Assembly (NCBI GenBank): GCA_030592645.1
Contig: JAUVIR010000011.1
Coordinates: forward strand, 1 to 56,704
DNA from: Candidatus Fermentibacterota bacterium
GTDB lineage: Bacteria; Fermentibacterota; Fermentibacteria; Fermentibacterales; JCC-6
Length of the DNA stretch: 56,704 nt
Reading direction: 5' to 3'
Shown here: positions 39,437 to 49,504 of the stretch, piece after piece
Layout: every line of letters starts with the position of its first letter
Position numbering within the stretch: position 1 is the stretch's first letter
Program-made: the position numbers and the translations under genes
The notes under the pieces: model-generated
The model's database searches: none
Told to the model about the DNA's origin: nothing
The model's input: only the letters and a program-made list of their open reading frames with translations

Positions 39437-40145
39437 TCAGTCAATCAGCAGCTGTTCTCTTGCCCACTGAAGCTGGGCTATTCCAAATCTGTAATCATCC
39501 GCAAGTTCGGGATATTTTTCGAACCCCTCTTCAAATGCTCTTATTGCCCTATCGTACTGATCGTCATCGTTGCCGCACATTTCCCTTGCCAGGCCGAGGT
39601 AACCGTGGGCAAGGATAAGTTCAAACCCGGCCTCGGAAGTCAGTCCGAGAGGTCTGCCCTGATCGACTGTGTACTGCTGTGCGTGATTGAGAGATGAAAC
39701 GGGATTGTATACAGCTTCCTCTGGTCTGCCCAGGGAAAGCTGATGCATTCCCGCAGCCCAGAAGGCGGTAAACAGCAAAAAGTCACCCTTGTTCAGTTCC
39801 TGCCGCCAGGTTACACACTGCAGTACTGCTGACAAACCGCGCTATAGTAGCGAGGGAATTCGGCGCGTTGTTCGCCTGTCCCATTGCTTCGGCGATTCCA
39901 GCTTCTGCGACCGCTGCGATATAATCCAGATTCTGACCTTCCCATACGCTGAAAACAATGGCCTCACGGGCAAGCTGATATAGCTGAAGCCTCTGCGGCG
40001 GATCGAATTCCTCGATATACTCTATCAGAGCATCGGGTCCGTTACTGACAATTAGCGTGCAGAGTGAATCTCCAGCATTTTCGGGAATTGCCACCTCTCC
40101 GTAAACTGAGCCGCAAACAAGAAAAAATGTCGTTAACAACCTCAT
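39437..40145 (-). pseudogene. TPR-like secreted protein gene split by a +1 frame change (programmed frameshift or indel)
   Basis: ORFs 39783-40145 and 39437-39835 join in sense as ...CNLAAGTEQG|DFLLFTAFWAAGMHQLSLG.... The junction reads GAA CAA GGG TGA C. Confidence 0.6.
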
Positions 40146-40230
40146 TTATACTAACCTTCTCCCAGATTTGAATGGAACAATTATTCGCAGGTTAAATGCA
40201 ATGCATAATGAACGATAATCATTAAAATAC

Positions 40231-41112
40231 TCATAGACTGACAATGGCAACCCCTGCAACTGCCACAAGCGCCCCGGCAATTTCAAGGGCTCGTACTTTC
40301 TTGCCCATCAGGAATATCTCGGGCAGAATAATGAATACGGGGACCATAGCCATAATCGTTGATGCTATTCCAACTTCTATCAGCCTTATTGCAATAAGTG
40401 ACAGGGATACTCCAAGAAATGGACCGAAGAATGAACCAATTGCAAGAAATTTCATCGCAGTTTTATCGCGAAGAGCAAGTTTTACTCTGCCGGTGAGACC
40501 CGCGAGGGGCACTATCAGGATGAAAACGGCCAATGCTGCGATGATCCTGATCTGGGTCGCCGCAAAGGCGTTGTAATTTCCCATACCGTATTTGCTCAGT
40601 ACAAGCCCGAAAGCTTGAGCTGCAGTACCGCACAGTGCGAGAAGGATGCCGGGAACGGAATGTGCCAGCGCAATCTTCCCTGTGCCTTTGATAAGGATGA
40701 CCATGCAGATACCCGTTACTGTGATTGTAATACCAAGCCAGTGTTTCAGAGAGAGGGTTTCATTAAGCACCATCAGACCTGTCAGCGCAGTAATGGGAGG
40801 GACAAGAGAAAAGATCATCATTGAGATTCTGCTTCCAATAAGGATGAAGGCTCTGAAGAGGCATAGATCTCCGATGACGAAACCCACAATACCTGAAATA
40901 CCGAGCCAGAGCCATTCAAAACCGCCCGCATCGGTGGGAAAGATTTTTCCCCTCGTGACAAAGGAGTATGCAGACAGGAAGATCAGCCCTGCGAGAAGAC
41001 GGAGTATGTTGACAGGAAGAGAACCCACCCGCTTTGCCGAGGTCTCGAAAGACATGACTGTAACCGTCCAGCATACGGCTGTTGCCAGAGCTGCAAGTTC
41101 ACCGGCTCCCAT
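40231..41112 (-). CDS. EamA/DMT superfamily transporter
   Basis: Ten hydrophobic helices in two EamA-like repeats (GIVGFVIGDLCLFRAF; LIAIRLIEVGIASTIMAMVPVFIILPEIFLMGKK). Confidence 0.85.
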   Translation of the reverse strand: MGAGELAALATAVCWTVTVMSFETSAKRVGSLPVNILRLLAGLIFLSAYSFVTRGKIFPTDAGGFEWLWLGISGIVGFVIGDLCLFRAFILIGSRISMMIFSLVPPITALTGLMVLNETLSLKHWLGITITVTGICMVILIKGTGKIALAHSVPGILLALCGTAAQAFGLVLSKYGMGNYNAFAATQIRIIAALAVFILIVPLAGLTGRVKLALRDKTAMKFLAIGSFFGPFLGVSLSLIAIRLIEVGIASTIMAMVPVFIILPEIFLMGKKVRALEIAGALVAVAGVAIVSL

Positions 41113-41255
41113 GTTGGATAGCTCCCTTCAGACAGAACTTCCGCGCAGAGGTATTATAAACGATTCAACCTTGCTATAGTCCCGCATGCACTGTAAATTC
41201 ATGTCCAGGCCATCTGAAGAGAGGGGCTATCCTGGTTGAGCATGAACAGAAATCG

Positions 41256-44200
41256 TTGCCGGCTGAGATAACCGGCATCCTTGAAGAAAGTCTTTCCAGA
41301 TATGCAGGGAAGGAAAGGCTGGTATCGGGGAAAACTCGAAGGCTGAGGAAGGGGGAAAGGCGTAGAGTTGCCGTTCTCTTTCTTGACCTGGAAGACTTCA
41401 CCAGACTGAGTGAATCCCTGGATCATGAGATAGTGCATACTCTTATCAACCGGATAATGGGCTTTCTTTCCTCTGTGGTGGAATCCTTTGGCGGGTATGT
41501 CGACAAATTCGAGGGTGACAGGCTGATGGCGCTCTTCGGCGCAAAGGCGTCGGCGGAGAATGACAGCGCAAGAGCCGTTAGCTGTGCACTCCGGATGCTT
41601 GACATCCTGGAGGAGGTTGGCCCCTTATTTCCCGGCAGCGATTGCATAGCAGCCAGAATAGGTATAGACTTCGGTTCAGTCACCGTAGCGCCGGATCCGG
41701 GTGGTCATTTAACTGCCATGGGTGTATCTGTAAATCTTGCATCACGTATCGAAGAACTGGCCAGCCCGGGATCGATAATGGTTACACAAGAAGTACGGAA
41801 GGAATGTGGAGAACTCTTCAGATTCAAAGAGCATGGAACTGTTGATATCCGCGGTATCAGTTCTCCTGTTAAACTATTCATTCCCCTTGGACCGGGAAGC
41901 ATTCAGATCGAGAGGTGGCAGAGGGCACGTAGGTTATCAGACGCCCCAATGGTTAACAGAGTTAAGGAGACAGAAACACTGATGTCGGCTTTGCGGAAAG
42001 CTTTCGGAGAGAAGAAGAAACCCGTTCTGATAAGGATAACAGGGGAAGCGGGAATAGGTAAATCCAGGCTGCTTCACGATTTTCTTCTTCAGGTTTCCGG
42101 TGCGCAGATACTTCACGGGCATGCCAGGCCCTATGTCCGGACACCTTTCTGGATATGGATAGACATTTTAAGGGAATACCTGAATGTCGAGAATGAAACA
42201 TCTGAAGAGATCAAAGTGAAGGTTCTGGAGTTCGCTGAAGACTGCAGTGATAGGGCGATGCGTGTCAAATTGAAGCAGGTGTCACGGATTATTGCCGATC
42301 TCCTGTCTCTGACCAGGACCGATCCAATGGATGAAATGCCTGAGGTAAGCCGAATCAGGACGGTAGCCATAAGACTGATGCTGGATGCAATAAGCCTCAA
42401 AGGTTTCACTATCCTTGTTCTGGAGGATATGCACTGGATTGATGAACCTTCGATTAAAGTCCTGCAGCTGTTTCTTGAATCCGGAAGAAACTTCAATCCG
42501 ATCATGGTCGCTGCGACTGAGAGACCATCTGAGAGAACCTTTGAAATTGAGGACAATGATTGGAGAATAATCACTCTTGAAGCGTTTTGCAGCGATGATA
42601 TCAATTCGATCACAAGTTACATAATCTCAGACGATCAGGGTGGCGGATCCTTCGAAGAAGATCTTGAGGACCTTATCACCAGAGGAGCAAGGGGAAATCC
42701 CTTTTACGCTGAGGAGCTGGTTCTGGGGCTGATCGATTCAGGGGGGATTCAGCCTCATGGAAACTTGCTGTGGGGTCTGTCCCTGAAGGCGGATCAGGTG
42801 GACATCCCGTCTTCAGTTCAGTCGCTGATTCAGGCCAGAATAGATAAACTCCCTCGCGATGAGCGGAAAATGCTCCAGCTGGTATCGATAATCGGTGTTG
42901 ATTTCAGAGTACCTGTGCTTGAGCGGATGCTTGCGGATCTGGAACTTGATATTGATCTGGACAGAACACTGGATGCTCTTATCAGCAAAGGATTTCTTGC
43001 CAGAGCCGAGAGCGACAGGATCTCCTTCAGACATGATCTGGTTCAGAGGTCGGCATACAGTACTATGCTGATGCACAACAGGAGGATAATACACCGCTGC
43101 ATCGCGGAGGCTCTTGAAATACTCTATCCCGATGAAGCGTCCGCTCTGGCGCCGATCCTGTTCAATCACTGGAGAGCTGCCGGTGATGATGAAAAAACAC
43201 TTGAGTGGGCTCTGATGGCTCTTGAGAGTGCTGCCGCGAATGCCCAGAATGAAGAAATGCTGAGCCTCGCAGCAGTTATACTCGACCTTGCGTCCGATCA
43301 TTCCAGAGAGGATCAATGGCTTGCCAGCATGAAAGCGCTTAAAGCAAAACATGAGGTTCTGGTCAGATCTGGCAGGCTTTCAGAGGCTTCCAGGATCATC
43401 GATAGGATGCTTGAGAACGCCCGGGATCGAAGTAACCCTTTGATCGAAGCGCAGGCACTCAGAGCGAAGTGTATCCTGCTTCGGGAACTGGGGGAAATGG
43501 ATGAGATCGACAGCCTGTTCGAGCTCGCGCTGAATAAAGCTGATGAAGCTGGTCAGGAAAGGCTGAAGGCTCTTATTTACGGCAGTCTTGCCAACTACCT
43601 GTCCGATACGGGGAGAAGCAGCGAAGCGCTTGAATACTATGAGAAATCTCTTGCGATACACGTTAAACTTAGAAGCAGCAGTAATATATCAGCCATTCAT
43701 TCGAACATAGGCAACCTGCTATCGAGAACTGGAAGTATGGATAAAGCTGAAGCAAGCTACCTCGAATCTGTCAGGATCAGTAAGGAAATAGGCAACAGGT
43801 ATTCGGTTGGTTACGCTCTCAATGGTTACGCTATCGTTTTCGCCAGAAAAGGAGATCTTAAGAAAGCGGGAGAGTTGTTTGAAGAAGCGCTTGAATGCCA
43901 GATCGATATAGGCAACAAAGCCCTTTCCGCCAGCATACTCAATAATCTGGGAATTCTGGCACGGATGCAGGGTGAGTTTGACCGATCCCTTGATTTCAGG
44001 CTGAGATCCCTTGAACTGGCCCGCTCCGCCTGCAGTAAAAACTCCGAATGTATTGCGCTGCTTAACATCGGTAACATTTACAGGTTGATGGGAAATATTG
44101 AACCTGCAATTAAATACTGCAGAGAGTCCAGAGAAATATCTGTTCAGATCAACGATCCCTTCAGCCTTTGCCATTCCCTCAGTATCGAAAGCATGGCGGA

Positions 44201-44372
44201 GATTGAGGTGGGGAACCTGGAACCTGCCCTGAAACTTTTTGATCAGGCAGTTGAGCTGATAGAAAAGTACAACATGAAACAGGGAACGATCGAGGATTTC
44301 GATGAGCTGGTGGAGATGCTCCGTTCGAAGAATATCAGCTGCAGACTGCCCTTTGATTGGCAGATAGATTAG
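41256..44372 (+). CDS. Class III nucleotide cyclase - AAA ATPase - TPR signalling protein (paralog of 33466-36804)
   Basis: VAVLFLDLEDFTRLSESLDHE, GGYVDKFEGDRLMALFG, VSVNLASRIE, Walker A ITGEAGIGKSRLLHDF, TPR array. Probable TTG start at 41256. Confidence 0.88.
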   Translation: MPAEITGILEESLSRYAGKERLVSGKTRRLRKGERRRVAVLFLDLEDFTRLSESLDHEIVHTLINRIMGFLSSVVESFGGYVDKFEGDRLMALFGAKASAENDSARAVSCALRMLDILEEVGPLFPGSDCIAARIGIDFGSVTVAPDPGGHLTAMGVSVNLASRIEELASPGSIMVTQEVRKECGELFRFKEHGTVDIRGISSPVKLFIPLGPGSIQIERWQRARRLSDAPMVNRVKETETLMSALRKAFGEKKKPVLIRITGEAGIGKSRLLHDFLLQVSGAQILHGHARPYVRTPFWIWIDILREYLNVENETSEEIKVKVLEFAEDCSDRAMRVKLKQVSRIIADLLSLTRTDPMDEMPEVSRIRTVAIRLMLDAISLKGFTILVLEDMHWIDEPSIKVLQLFLESGRNFNPIMVAATERPSERTFEIEDNDWRIITLEAFCSDDINSITSYIISDDQGGGSFEEDLEDLITRGARGNPFYAEELVLGLIDSGGIQPHGNLLWGLSLKADQVDIPSSVQSLIQARIDKLPRDERKMLQLVSIIGVDFRVPVLERMLADLELDIDLDRTLDALISKGFLARAESDRISFRHDLVQRSAYSTMLMHNRRIIHRCIAEALEILYPDEASALAPILFNHWRAAGDDEKTLEWALMALESAAANAQNEEMLSLAAVILDLASDHSREDQWLASMKALKAKHEVLVRSGRLSEASRIIDRMLENARDRSNPLIEAQALRAKCILLRELGEMDEIDSLFELALNKADEAGQERLKALIYGSLANYLSDTGRSSEALEYYEKSLAIHVKLRSSSNISAIHSNIGNLLSRTGSMDKAEASYLESVRISKEIGNRYSVGYALNGYAIVFARKGDLKKAGELFEEALECQIDIGNKALSASILNNLGILARMQGEFDRSLDFRLRSLELARSACSKNSECIALLNIGNIYRLMGNIEPAIKYCRESREISVQINDPFSLCHSLSIESMAEIEVGNLEPALKLFDQAVELIEKYNMKQGTIEDFDELVEMLRSKNISCRLPFDWQID

Positions 44373-44381
44373 AGCTTCGGT

Positions 44382-46784
44382 TTATTCATCCAGGATTTTA
44401 CGCAGCAGGTCTGAAAGCTGACTGATGGAATATGGTTTCATCATGACCCCAGCGAAGCCATACATGGAGTAATCAGCCATAACCGGTGCATTAGAGTACC
44501 CGCTGGATACAATCGCTTTCACATCCGGATCTATCTTATGCAGTTCTTCCATGGTTTCCATCCCCCCCATGCCGTTGGGTATTGTAAGATCCAGAATTAC
44601 TGCGGTATAAGGTTCTGTATTGTTCATGGCTGCTTTATACTTTTCAATTGCTTCGATTCCGTCGACTGCGCTGTCAACTTTGTAACCGAGTCTGCTGAGC
44701 ATGGTCATGACGGTCTCTCTGACAAGTTCCTGATCATCCATTACGAGTACTTTTCCCCCGGAGAGCTTTTCCGGTCCAGATTCCTGAGTATCGGGGGTCA
44801 GGGCAGGCTGATCAGACGGAATGTATATTGTAAATGTGCTGCCTGTACCTGCTTCTGTCTGAATCCTAATGTACCCGCTATGTTTCCTGATTATCGAATA
44901 TGAGGTTGCAAGACCGAGCCCCGTTCCGTTCTGCTTCGTTGTGAAAAACGGATCGAATACTTTGCTGAGGTGTTTATCTTCAATGCCGCAGCCATTATCC
45001 TTTATTGCAATTGAAACGTACTGGCCTGCGGGAATAGCAACAGGATTGTTATCGGGCAACCGGATATTCTTCGCGCTGATGTTGATACAGCCTCCACCCG
45101 GCATAGCCTGTTTTGCATTTATCACGATATTACTGATGACCTGCCCGATCTGTTCTCCATCGACGATAACCTGTTTAAGATCATCTGCAATGGAATACTC
45201 GGCAGTTACACTGGAACCGCTCAGTGCAAAATCAGCTGAGTTTCTGAGAATTCCGGCTATCGACAGCAGTGACTTGACAGGATCTCCTCCCATGGAGAAT
45301 GTGAGAAGTTGCCGAGGGAGATTGGATGCCTGACTGGCTGCGTGTTCGGAGCTTGTCAGGATCTCGTACAGGTCACAGCCCGGTTCAACCATTGTTCTTG
45401 CGAGTGAGATGTTTCCCATTATTGCTGTCAGAAAATTGTTGAAATCGTGGGCGATGCCTCCGGCGAGAAGTCCCAGGGATTCAAGCTTTTCGATTTTCTT
45501 CTGTTCATCTTCCAGTTTTTTCAGGATTGTAATATCCCTTGCAACTCCGAGTATTGCGTTTTCACCGCTGTAGGTGAAACTTCGAATGGAAAACTCGATA
45601 TGTCGAAGTTCACCATCCCCTCTTATCAGTCTGACAGTGAATACGTTTGGAATATCGGAGAAGCCTTCTTTAACAATTCCGTTAGCGTTGACCATACATC
45701 TGTCATCGGGGTGCAGGAGCTCTGAGAACTTCATCTTCAGAAGTTCATCTCTGGGGTATGTCATCAGGTCACATAGTCTATCATTGACGAATAGAAAACG
45801 GTTGTTACCGTAGATGTAAATACCGTCATGGCTCTGTTCTACAAGAGTGCGGTACTTTTCTTCGCTCTCCTTCAGCTTTGCTGTTCTCTCTACGACTATT
45901 TCCTCAAGGTGGAAGCGATGTATCGCGAGTTCATCTTCAACCTGTTTCCGTCCGGTGATATCCCTTACCGTAGCTTGAAGGAGCGCTTTTCCCTTAAGCT
46001 CTATCCTGCTTAGAAGAACAGTTGCTGGAAATTCTTCACCATTGAGTCGCTTGTGAGTCCATTCAAAATAGTTGGATCCGTTCTCAATAGCTCTCTCGAT
46101 CATTTCTTTTGCTTTAAGACCGGATATCTGTCCATCAGGCTGGTACTCCGGCGAAAGAAGCCAGGGCTGCTGTGAGGTGAAGTCGGTTTCATTCTTGCAT
46201 CTGAACATTTTTATAGTAGCCGGGTTTCCCGCGGTGAAGGACCAGTCAGGAGGTTCAAGGATCATGATGGCATCGCGTGATGTTTCATAAAGGGATTTGT
46301 ACTTTTCCTCGTTTAATCTATGAATTCTTTCAGCCTTTTTCTGTTCCGTGATATCAAAAAAGCTTAGAAGCAGAAGCCGCTCAGAATTACTCCTCTGATG
46401 AACATCGGTTGCGTTCAGAGACATAGTCCGCTCACCGATGTGGATCAGCTTCAGATTGACCTCGTACCCGTCGAAATCCCTGTGAATTGAAAGAAGCTCT
46501 TCCAGAAGGTTCCTGAGTCCTTTGATGTCAAGAAGATTGTTGCCGATATCGTAAACGGAGACATCCTTAATGCTTGATGATTCGATATCGAACATCTCGG
46601 AGAAGCTTTTATTTGCGAATACGCATTTCAGCTCGGAATTCAATATGAGAATAGGCTCTGTTATAGCGGCGATCATGTTCTTGAAAAAATCGATGCACTC
46701 CTCGGCATTCAATCCATCAATGGGACAGACACCACACTGTATGCCAGTATCAGGCAACTGTTCTTTGTGCTCTGACGGTTTCAT
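44382..46784 (-). CDS. PAS-domain hybrid histidine kinase with C-terminal receiver
   Basis: Multiple PAS domains, GGIAHDFNNFLTAIMG, DNGCGIEDKHLSKVFDPFFTTKQNGTGLGLATSYSI, receiver AVILDLTIPNGMGG. Confidence 0.93.
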   Translation of the reverse strand: MKPSEHKEQLPDTGIQCGVCPIDGLNAEECIDFFKNMIAAITEPILILNSELKCVFANKSFSEMFDIESSSIKDVSVYDIGNNLLDIKGLRNLLEELLSIHRDFDGYEVNLKLIHIGERTMSLNATDVHQRSNSERLLLLSFFDITEQKKAERIHRLNEEKYKSLYETSRDAIMILEPPDWSFTAGNPATIKMFRCKNETDFTSQQPWLLSPEYQPDGQISGLKAKEMIERAIENGSNYFEWTHKRLNGEEFPATVLLSRIELKGKALLQATVRDITGRKQVEDELAIHRFHLEEIVVERTAKLKESEEKYRTLVEQSHDGIYIYGNNRFLFVNDRLCDLMTYPRDELLKMKFSELLHPDDRCMVNANGIVKEGFSDIPNVFTVRLIRGDGELRHIEFSIRSFTYSGENAILGVARDITILKKLEDEQKKIEKLESLGLLAGGIAHDFNNFLTAIMGNISLARTMVEPGCDLYEILTSSEHAASQASNLPRQLLTFSMGGDPVKSLLSIAGILRNSADFALSGSSVTAEYSIADDLKQVIVDGEQIGQVISNIVINAKQAMPGGGCINISAKNIRLPDNNPVAIPAGQYVSIAIKDNGCGIEDKHLSKVFDPFFTTKQNGTGLGLATSYSIIRKHSGYIRIQTEAGTGSTFTIYIPSDQPALTPDTQESGPEKLSGGKVLVMDDQELVRETVMTMLSRLGYKVDSAVDGIEAIEKYKAAMNNTEPYTAVILDLTIPNGMGGMETMEELHKIDPDVKAIVSSGYSNAPVMADYSMYGFAGVMMKPYSISQLSDLLRKILDE

Positions 46785-47010
46785 GAGAAGCTCATCCTTC
46801 GTTTTCAGAATGCGATAACTGGAATACCCCTCTTAACTGGATTATTATTTAATTCGGCTATCATATACTATCTACATATGCACAAAAGCAAGCCCTGATT
46901 TCAGCATGGACTCCGAGTCCATAGCATGAATGCTGTTTACCTCGTATTTTATCATCCGGATGTACAGAGTGGAGGTCACAGAATTACAATGAAGCAGGAT
47001 GGATTTATCT

Positions 47011-47460
47011 ATGAATGAAATTGTATACAGATCTATCGGAACAATACACACACCGTACTCGAATATGGCTCCGTTTCAGGCAGAAGAAGACGATACGGAG
47101 GGTTCCTTTGTTCTTGAACTCCTGCCGGAATACGAAACAGCACTTGAAGATCTTGAATGTTTCAGATACATCATAATTCTTTTTCATCTGGACAGGGCGA
47201 GGGGGTACAACGGCTCAAATACCGCTCACCCGCCCTCACTCAAAGGCGGGACGGTAGGGCTGTTTGCCAGCAGGTCTCCCAACCGGCCGAATCCCATCGG
47301 ACTTGATGTCGCGAGATTGCTTAAAATAGAAGGAAGGAAAATATACACTTCCGGCTTAAGCGTTCTTGATGGTACACCGCTGATCGATATAAAACCATAT
47401 ACAAAAACAGATTCAAAATCTGATCCGGGAGATGGATGGGCCTATCGTCAACCTGTATAA
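47011..47460 (+). CDS. trmO: tRNA (N6-threonylcarbamoyladenosine37-N6)-methyltransferase TrmO/TsaA-like
   Basis: YRSIGTIHTPYSN...FHLDRA...GLFASRSPNRPNPIGLDVARLLKIEG...SVLDGTPLIDIKPY. Confidence 0.9.
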   Translation: MNEIVYRSIGTIHTPYSNMAPFQAEEDDTEGSFVLELLPEYETALEDLECFRYIIILFHLDRARGYNGSNTAHPPSLKGGTVGLFASRSPNRPNPIGLDVARLLKIEGRKIYTSGLSVLDGTPLIDIKPYTKTDSKSDPGDGWAYRQPV

Positions 47461-47474
47461 TAAATATGGTTGAC
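47447..47474. promoter_or_regulatory. Candidate BirA operator overlapping the birA-bio promoter
   Basis: Perfect palindrome GTCAACC-N14-GGTTGAC. Right half extends to GGTTGACAA. Contains TATAAT at 47456-47461 and TTGACA at 47470-47475. Confidence 0.7.
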
Positions 47475-47533
47475 AATAATTGCCTTATCGTACATACTCA
47501 CCTCTGAGTTACTACAAGTATAAGTTAAATATT

Positions 47534-48556
47534 ATGGTATCATTCAGATATGGAGGGTACAGGGTGATCGGCAATAGTGGCAGGATTCTAAAGATACTCA
47601 GGAACAGTCGGGATTATACATCAGGTGAGGATATATCTGCAGAGCTTGGTGTATCCCGTTCAGCTGTATGGAAAAACATCGGGAAACTGCGAGAAAAGGG
47701 CTACATTATCGATGCTGTCTCCAACCGTGGATACCGGCTCTCGGAGGGTATAGATCTACCCATCAGTGATGAGATCCATCGGTATCTTGATACAGAATGT
47801 TTCGGCAGCGAAATTGTTTACATGGATTCCGTGGATTCAACCAACAGCCTGGCTATGACACTTGCTGCCAGGGGGGCTGCTCACGGTACAGTTGTCACCG
47901 CAGATCAGCAGATAAACGGCAGGGGCAGAATGGGAAGAGAGTGGATTTCACCCCCCGGAAGCAATCTATATCTCTCCATCATTCTACGGCCACGGGTTTC
48001 TCCAGCTGATGCATCGCAGATACCTGTTCTATCTGTTATCGCATCTGTCAGAGCTCTTGAACGTATGGTGTCAGATCTTCCTTTCGGGATAAAGTGGCCA
48101 AACGATATTCATTGCCGCGGCAGAAAGATCAGCGGTACTCTGTGCGAAATGAAGGCAGAGATCGACAGGGTGAATTACGTTGTGGTAGGCACGGGAATCA
48201 ATGTTAATCTGAAGCCATTCGATGATTCTATCCGGGATCTTGCTACTTCACTGTCAATAGAGACAGATACTGAGTATTCAAGGGTAAGGCTTGCGGCATT
48301 CCTGCTGGAAGAGTTCGAAAAGGTATACAACAGTTGGCTGATCGAGAGTAACCTTGGGTTCATCATCGATGAGTGGGACGATCATTCCCTGCTGAAGGGC
48401 AAGCAGGTTGACGTAAGAACCGTAAACAGGGTTGTCAGCGGAATAGTTGCAGGAATCACGACAAATGGAGCCTTGAAGCTTGAGCTTCCAGATGGTGCGG
48501 TACGTTTAGTGTACGCCGGGGATGCCACTCTGCATGGAGCTTCGCAAGGCAACTGA
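47534..48556 (+). CDS. birA: Biotin-protein ligase / biotin operon repressor
   Basis: N-terminal HTH (SGEDISAELGVSRSAVWKNIGKLREKGYIIDAVSNRGYRL). Ligase motifs STNSLA, QINGRGRMGREWISPPGSNLYLSI, IKWPNDI, GTGINVN. Confidence 0.93.
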   Translation: MVSFRYGGYRVIGNSGRILKILRNSRDYTSGEDISAELGVSRSAVWKNIGKLREKGYIIDAVSNRGYRLSEGIDLPISDEIHRYLDTECFGSEIVYMDSVDSTNSLAMTLAARGAAHGTVVTADQQINGRGRMGREWISPPGSNLYLSIILRPRVSPADASQIPVLSVIASVRALERMVSDLPFGIKWPNDIHCRGRKISGTLCEMKAEIDRVNYVVVGTGINVNLKPFDDSIRDLATSLSIETDTEYSRVRLAAFLLEEFEKVYNSWLIESNLGFIIDEWDDHSLLKGKQVDVRTVNRVVSGIVAGITTNGALKLELPDGAVRLVYAGDATLHGASQGN

Positions 48557-48568
48557 GCTGATAAGAAT

Positions 48569-49504
48569 ATGCAGTCAGTCAGCCCGGCCGGAGCCATGGA
48601 TATCCTGCTTACACCACAGGGCCGGATTCAATCATTACTAACACTAAGCGAGGGCATTAGAGCAGTCGAGGGACCTTCCGGTAAGATTTCGCTCTGCAGT
48701 ATAATCAACGCGAAATCGGGTGACTGCACTGAAGACTGCTCCTTCTGTGCCCAGTCATCCTTCAGTTCATCCCCGCACAAGTCATACCCGATGATGGATG
48801 GCTGCCGGATACTTTCTGCGCGGGAAAAAGCCTTTGAACATGGCGCTGGGCATTTTTCAATCGTGACCAGCGGCCGTTCCCCGACTGAAAAGGAACTGGC
48901 TGACATATGCGAAACAATATCGAGAGGGGAAAATGAGAAACCCTTCTGGTGCGCATCCCTCGGGATTCTTTCCCTGCGACAGCTGAGGCTTCTGAAGAAT
49001 GCAGGTCTTTGGCGGTATCACCATAACCTGGAGACTGCACGAACGTACTTCCCCGAGATATGCACAACACATACATGGCAGGAGAGGGTTGATACTGTAC
49101 GCATGGCAAAAGCGGCCGGACTGGAAGTCTGTTCGGGAGGGATCATTGGTCTCGGCGAAAGTCTTGAACAGAGGGTGAGCATGGCCTTCGGGCTTCGGGA
49201 GCTGCAGGTTGATTCGATCGCGCTGAATTTTCTCATTCCGCTGGAGGGTACAAGAATCAATCCCAGAAAAGAGAATATCTCACCGGCCGATATGCTGAAG
49301 ACTGTTATCATGTTCGGAATGGTCTGCCCTGATTCCGAACTGCGCCTCTGTGCAGGCAGGGGAATGCTTGCCGAATATGAGAAGGAGATATTCCGGGCTG
49401 GAGTTGCGGGGATAATGACAGGCGATCTTCTCACAATCTCCGGATCAGGGTTTGGGGAGGATATTGAGCTGCTGGAAAGTGCGGGAAGGGTTCCGACCGA
49501 ATGA
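48569..49504 (+). CDS. bioB: Biotin synthase
   Basis: SGDCTEDCSFCAQS radical SAM motif, YHHNLETA, CSGGIIGLGES, TGDLLTISG. Confidence 0.95.
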   Translation: MQSVSPAGAMDILLTPQGRIQSLLTLSEGIRAVEGPSGKISLCSIINAKSGDCTEDCSFCAQSSFSSSPHKSYPMMDGCRILSAREKAFEHGAGHFSIVTSGRSPTEKELADICETISRGENEKPFWCASLGILSLRQLRLLKNAGLWRYHHNLETARTYFPEICTTHTWQERVDTVRMAKAAGLEVCSGGIIGLGESLEQRVSMAFGLRELQVDSIALNFLIPLEGTRINPRKENISPADMLKTVIMFGMVCPDSELRLCAGRGMLAEYEKEIFRAGVAGIMTGDLLTISGSGFGEDIELLESAGRVPTE

